Below are positions 62,528 to 64,000 of a stretch of DNA of 64,000 nt, piece after piece. The notes under the pieces are model-generated. The model was given only the letters and a program-made list of their open reading frames with translations. It was not told the DNA's origin and searched no databases. Origin of the DNA: JALYXI01 sp963795835 (lineage in GTDB: Bacteria > Acidobacteriota > Terriglobia > Bryobacterales > Bryobacteraceae); the NCBI GenBank assembly GCA_963795835.1, contig CAWCJC010000002.1:310001-374000 (forward strand). The letters run 5' to 3'. Every line of letters starts with the position of its first letter. Within the stretch, counting starts at the first letter, position 1. Position numbers and translations under genes: made by a program.

Positions 62528-63724
62528 ATGCTCAGAATCTGTTTTGCCGGAGTGCTCCTGGCGTTCGGCTTGAATGCGCAAAAGCCGGTTTCTCAAGCGG
62601 CAGTCGACCGCATCACCCGCGAAGCCATCCTGATCGATACCCACAACGACATCACCTCAAAGACGGTCGACGGCTACGACATCGCCACCCCGAACAAATC
62701 CGGCCAGACGGATCTCCCCCGGATGAGAGGTTTTCTGGGCGCGGAATTCTTCGCCGTCTATGTGGGCGCGAACTACGTAAAGGATAATCACGCCGCCAAC
62801 CGAACGCTCCAGATGATCGACACGGTACGCACGGATATCATCGCGGCGCATCCCCAAGACTTCATCTTTGCGACAACCGCCGACGATATCGTGCGCGCTC
62901 ACAAGGAGCATAAGATCGCCGCGCTCATGGGCATTGAAGGCGGCCACGCCATCGAAGATTCCCTGCGCCTGCTGCGGGACTACTACGCGCTAGGCGTTCG
63001 CTACATGACGCTCACCCACTTCAACACGAACAATTGGGCCGATGCGCAAGGCGACGTCGATGACGACAAAATCGCTCACCATAACGGCCTGACGCCGTTC
63101 GGGAAGGACGTTGTCCGGGAAATGAACCGTCTGGGCATGATGGTCGATATCTCCCACACCGCGGATAAGACGTTCTTCGACGTGATTGAAACCAGCAGGG
63201 TACCGGTTATCGCTTCTCACTCGGGAAGCCGCGCTGTGTCCAGCTACACCCGCAACATGACCGACGACATGCTCAAAGCTCTCGCGAAAAATGGCGGCGT
63301 GATGCAGATCAACTTCGGCTGCGACTTCCTCTCCCAGCGCTACTACGACGCTTCGAAACCAATAATGGCAAAGTTCCGCCCCCGCTACACGGAAGCCATG
63401 GCAATTACGGATCCGGCCGCGCGGGAAGCCGCAATAGAGAAGATTCAAGCTGAATCGGGCGCCGCGCTGCCGCCCGCGACTATGGCGGATGTGGTCGCAC
63501 AGATTGAGCATTCAGTGAAGGTCGGCGGTATCGACCACGTCGGCATTGGGACCGACTTCGACGGCGTCGGCTGTGTTCCGCCCGATCTCGATTCCTACAG
63601 CAAGTTCCCTGCGCTCACCCGCGCTCTGCTCGAGAAAGGATACAGCAGCGAAGACATTCTCAAGATCTACGGCGGAAACGTTTTGCGCGTGATGCGAGCC
63701 GTGGAGAACGGGGCCGGGAAATAG
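62528..63724 (+). CDS. Exported membrane dipeptidase (M19)
   Basis: A 398-residue zinc dipeptidase with a signal peptide (LRICFAGVLLAFGLNAQ). ILIDTHNDI supplies the first metal ligands, MGIEGGHAIEDSLRLLRDYYALGVRYMTLTH in pieces is the core, and VDISHTADKTFFDV and SHSGSRAVSSYTRNMTD continue it. GIGTDFDGVG gives the late aspartate. It hydrolyses dipeptides, perhaps D- or beta-lactam-like, outside the cytoplasm. The start at 62528 fits the signal peptide better than 62489. Confidence 0.9.
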   Translation: MLRICFAGVLLAFGLNAQKPVSQAAVDRITREAILIDTHNDITSKTVDGYDIATPNKSGQTDLPRMRGFLGAEFFAVYVGANYVKDNHAANRTLQMIDTVRTDIIAAHPQDFIFATTADDIVRAHKEHKIAALMGIEGGHAIEDSLRLLRDYYALGVRYMTLTHFNTNNWADAQGDVDDDKIAHHNGLTPFGKDVVREMNRLGMMVDISHTADKTFFDVIETSRVPVIASHSGSRAVSSYTRNMTDDMLKALAKNGGVMQINFGCDFLSQRYYDASKPIMAKFRPRYTEAMAITDPAAREAAIEKIQAESGAALPPATMADVVAQIEHSVKVGGIDHVGIGTDFDGVGCVPPDLDSYSKFPALTRALLEKGYSSEDILKIYGGNVLRVMRAVENGAGK

Positions 63725-63742
63725 ACTGTCTTCCGTGTTGCC

Positions 63743-64000
63743 CTAAACGACGGCGAGCGGAATCCGAAATTCCACCAACGTGCCATCCGCGCCCGAGCGG
63801 AAGGAAATGGCAGCTCCCGCGCCATAGCAAAGCTCCAAGCGTCTTCTGACGTTCGCCAGCCCCACACCCGCGCCCGCCCCGCCAGGATTGGGCTCGATTC
63901 CCGCGCCGCTATCTTCCACCGTCACCGACACGGAATCGGTCCCGGCACGCACTCGCAGATGGAGCCAACCAGGCTCCGCGCGCCGCGCCACGCCGTGCTT
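63743..64000 (-). CDS. Histidine kinase ATP-binding domain, 5' part off the window
   Basis: The last 85 residues of a kinase. KHG at the window edge looks like the end of an N box. VTVEDSGAGIEPNPGGAGAGVGLANVRRRLELCYG in pieces is the G1/G2 region of LytS/LiaS-type kinases, and GTLVEFRIPL ends it. It is convergent with the dipeptidase. The sensor and phosphoacceptor parts lie beyond base 64000. Confidence 0.8.
   Translation of the reverse strand, partial: KHGVARRAEPGWLHLRVRAGTDSVSVTVEDSGAGIEPNPGGAGAGVGLANVRRRLELCYGAGAAISFRSGADGTLVEFRIPLAVV

Noticed and set aside
1..64000. tRNA, rRNA, CRISPR, transposase, integrase or prophage genes
   Set aside because: None of their signatures was found by eye. 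The only repeat arrays are the short regulatory ones listed.

Overview
The window looks like chromosomal DNA of an acidobacterium of the Bryobacterales/Solibacter type. Three observations support this. The exported protein at 49206-50880 ends in a domain that I recognise as the Solibacter-type C-terminal domain (TIGR03437). There is a pair of DUF4097 envelope proteins and a WGxxGxxG-tailed protein. The DNA is GC-rich with dense, often overlapping genes. The lineage call is an inference from protein families and would need a phylogeny. I see no tRNA, rRNA, CRISPR array, transposase or prophage.

Layout. 1-6120: a truncated polysaccharide deacetylase and a LysR regulator lie divergent to a compact leuABCD operon (leucine biosynthesis). 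6212-12424: a PilZ protein, two glycoside hydrolases (GH2 and a GH1-like clan A enzyme) and a large glycosyltransferase-FAD mutase fusion suggest surface polysaccharide or galactofuranose metabolism. 12679-18240: an envelope-sensing block holds an ECF sigma factor, its zinc-finger anti-sigma factor, two DUF4097 proteins, an OmpR-type response regulator, a histidine kinase and a small exported protein. 18266-29059: a PafA-like phosphatase, an OmpH/Skp chaperone, citrate synthase, AlaRS, a YpdA-like reductase, small zinc-ribbon and PspC proteins, and Lon protease. 29056-34219 (minus): HU, an ABC ATPase, an SDR and an amidohydrolase of the uronate isomerase type, RecA, and a coiled-coil protein with an M15-like tail. 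34320-37199: rsfS-rlmH-accD-folC. 37129-40594 (minus): D-aminoacylase, ankyrin protein, MurB. 40584-45430: DUF2461, alpha/beta hydrolase and OsmC, then a small accessory patch (HicAB toxin-antitoxin, a decayed osmC fragment, a broken orphan antitoxin), then an APC permease. 45566-49202: a WGxxGxxG protein with a strong terminator, then a regulator-NfeD-flotillin-PspA operon behind a near-consensus sigma-70 promoter. 49206-52917: the Solibacter-type exported protein, a kynureninase-like enzyme and a formamidase-like hydrolase. 53027-58150: a sorbosone-dehydrogenase-like propeller, a Tat-exported TldD with TldE, and a P1 peptidase. 58163-64000: MlaE-MlaF-MlaD lipid transport, YdjC deacetylase, RsmI, membrane dipeptidase, and the end of a histidine kinase.

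The most striking global property is that fourteen loci, including leuB, leuD, citrate synthase and the histidine kinase, are each split by what reads as one extra base, usually in a short homopolymer (fifteen events, all of the +1 type). I annotate these as single genes across the shift. The one-directional bias points to sequencing or assembly error more than gene decay. The exception is the patch at 43668-44047, where real decay is visible.

The best candidates for under-described biology are the regulator-NfeD-flotillin-PspA operon, the glycosyltransferase-mutase fusion with its glycosidase neighbours, the sigma/anti-sigma/DUF4097/two-component block, and the Tat-TldD/TldE pair.
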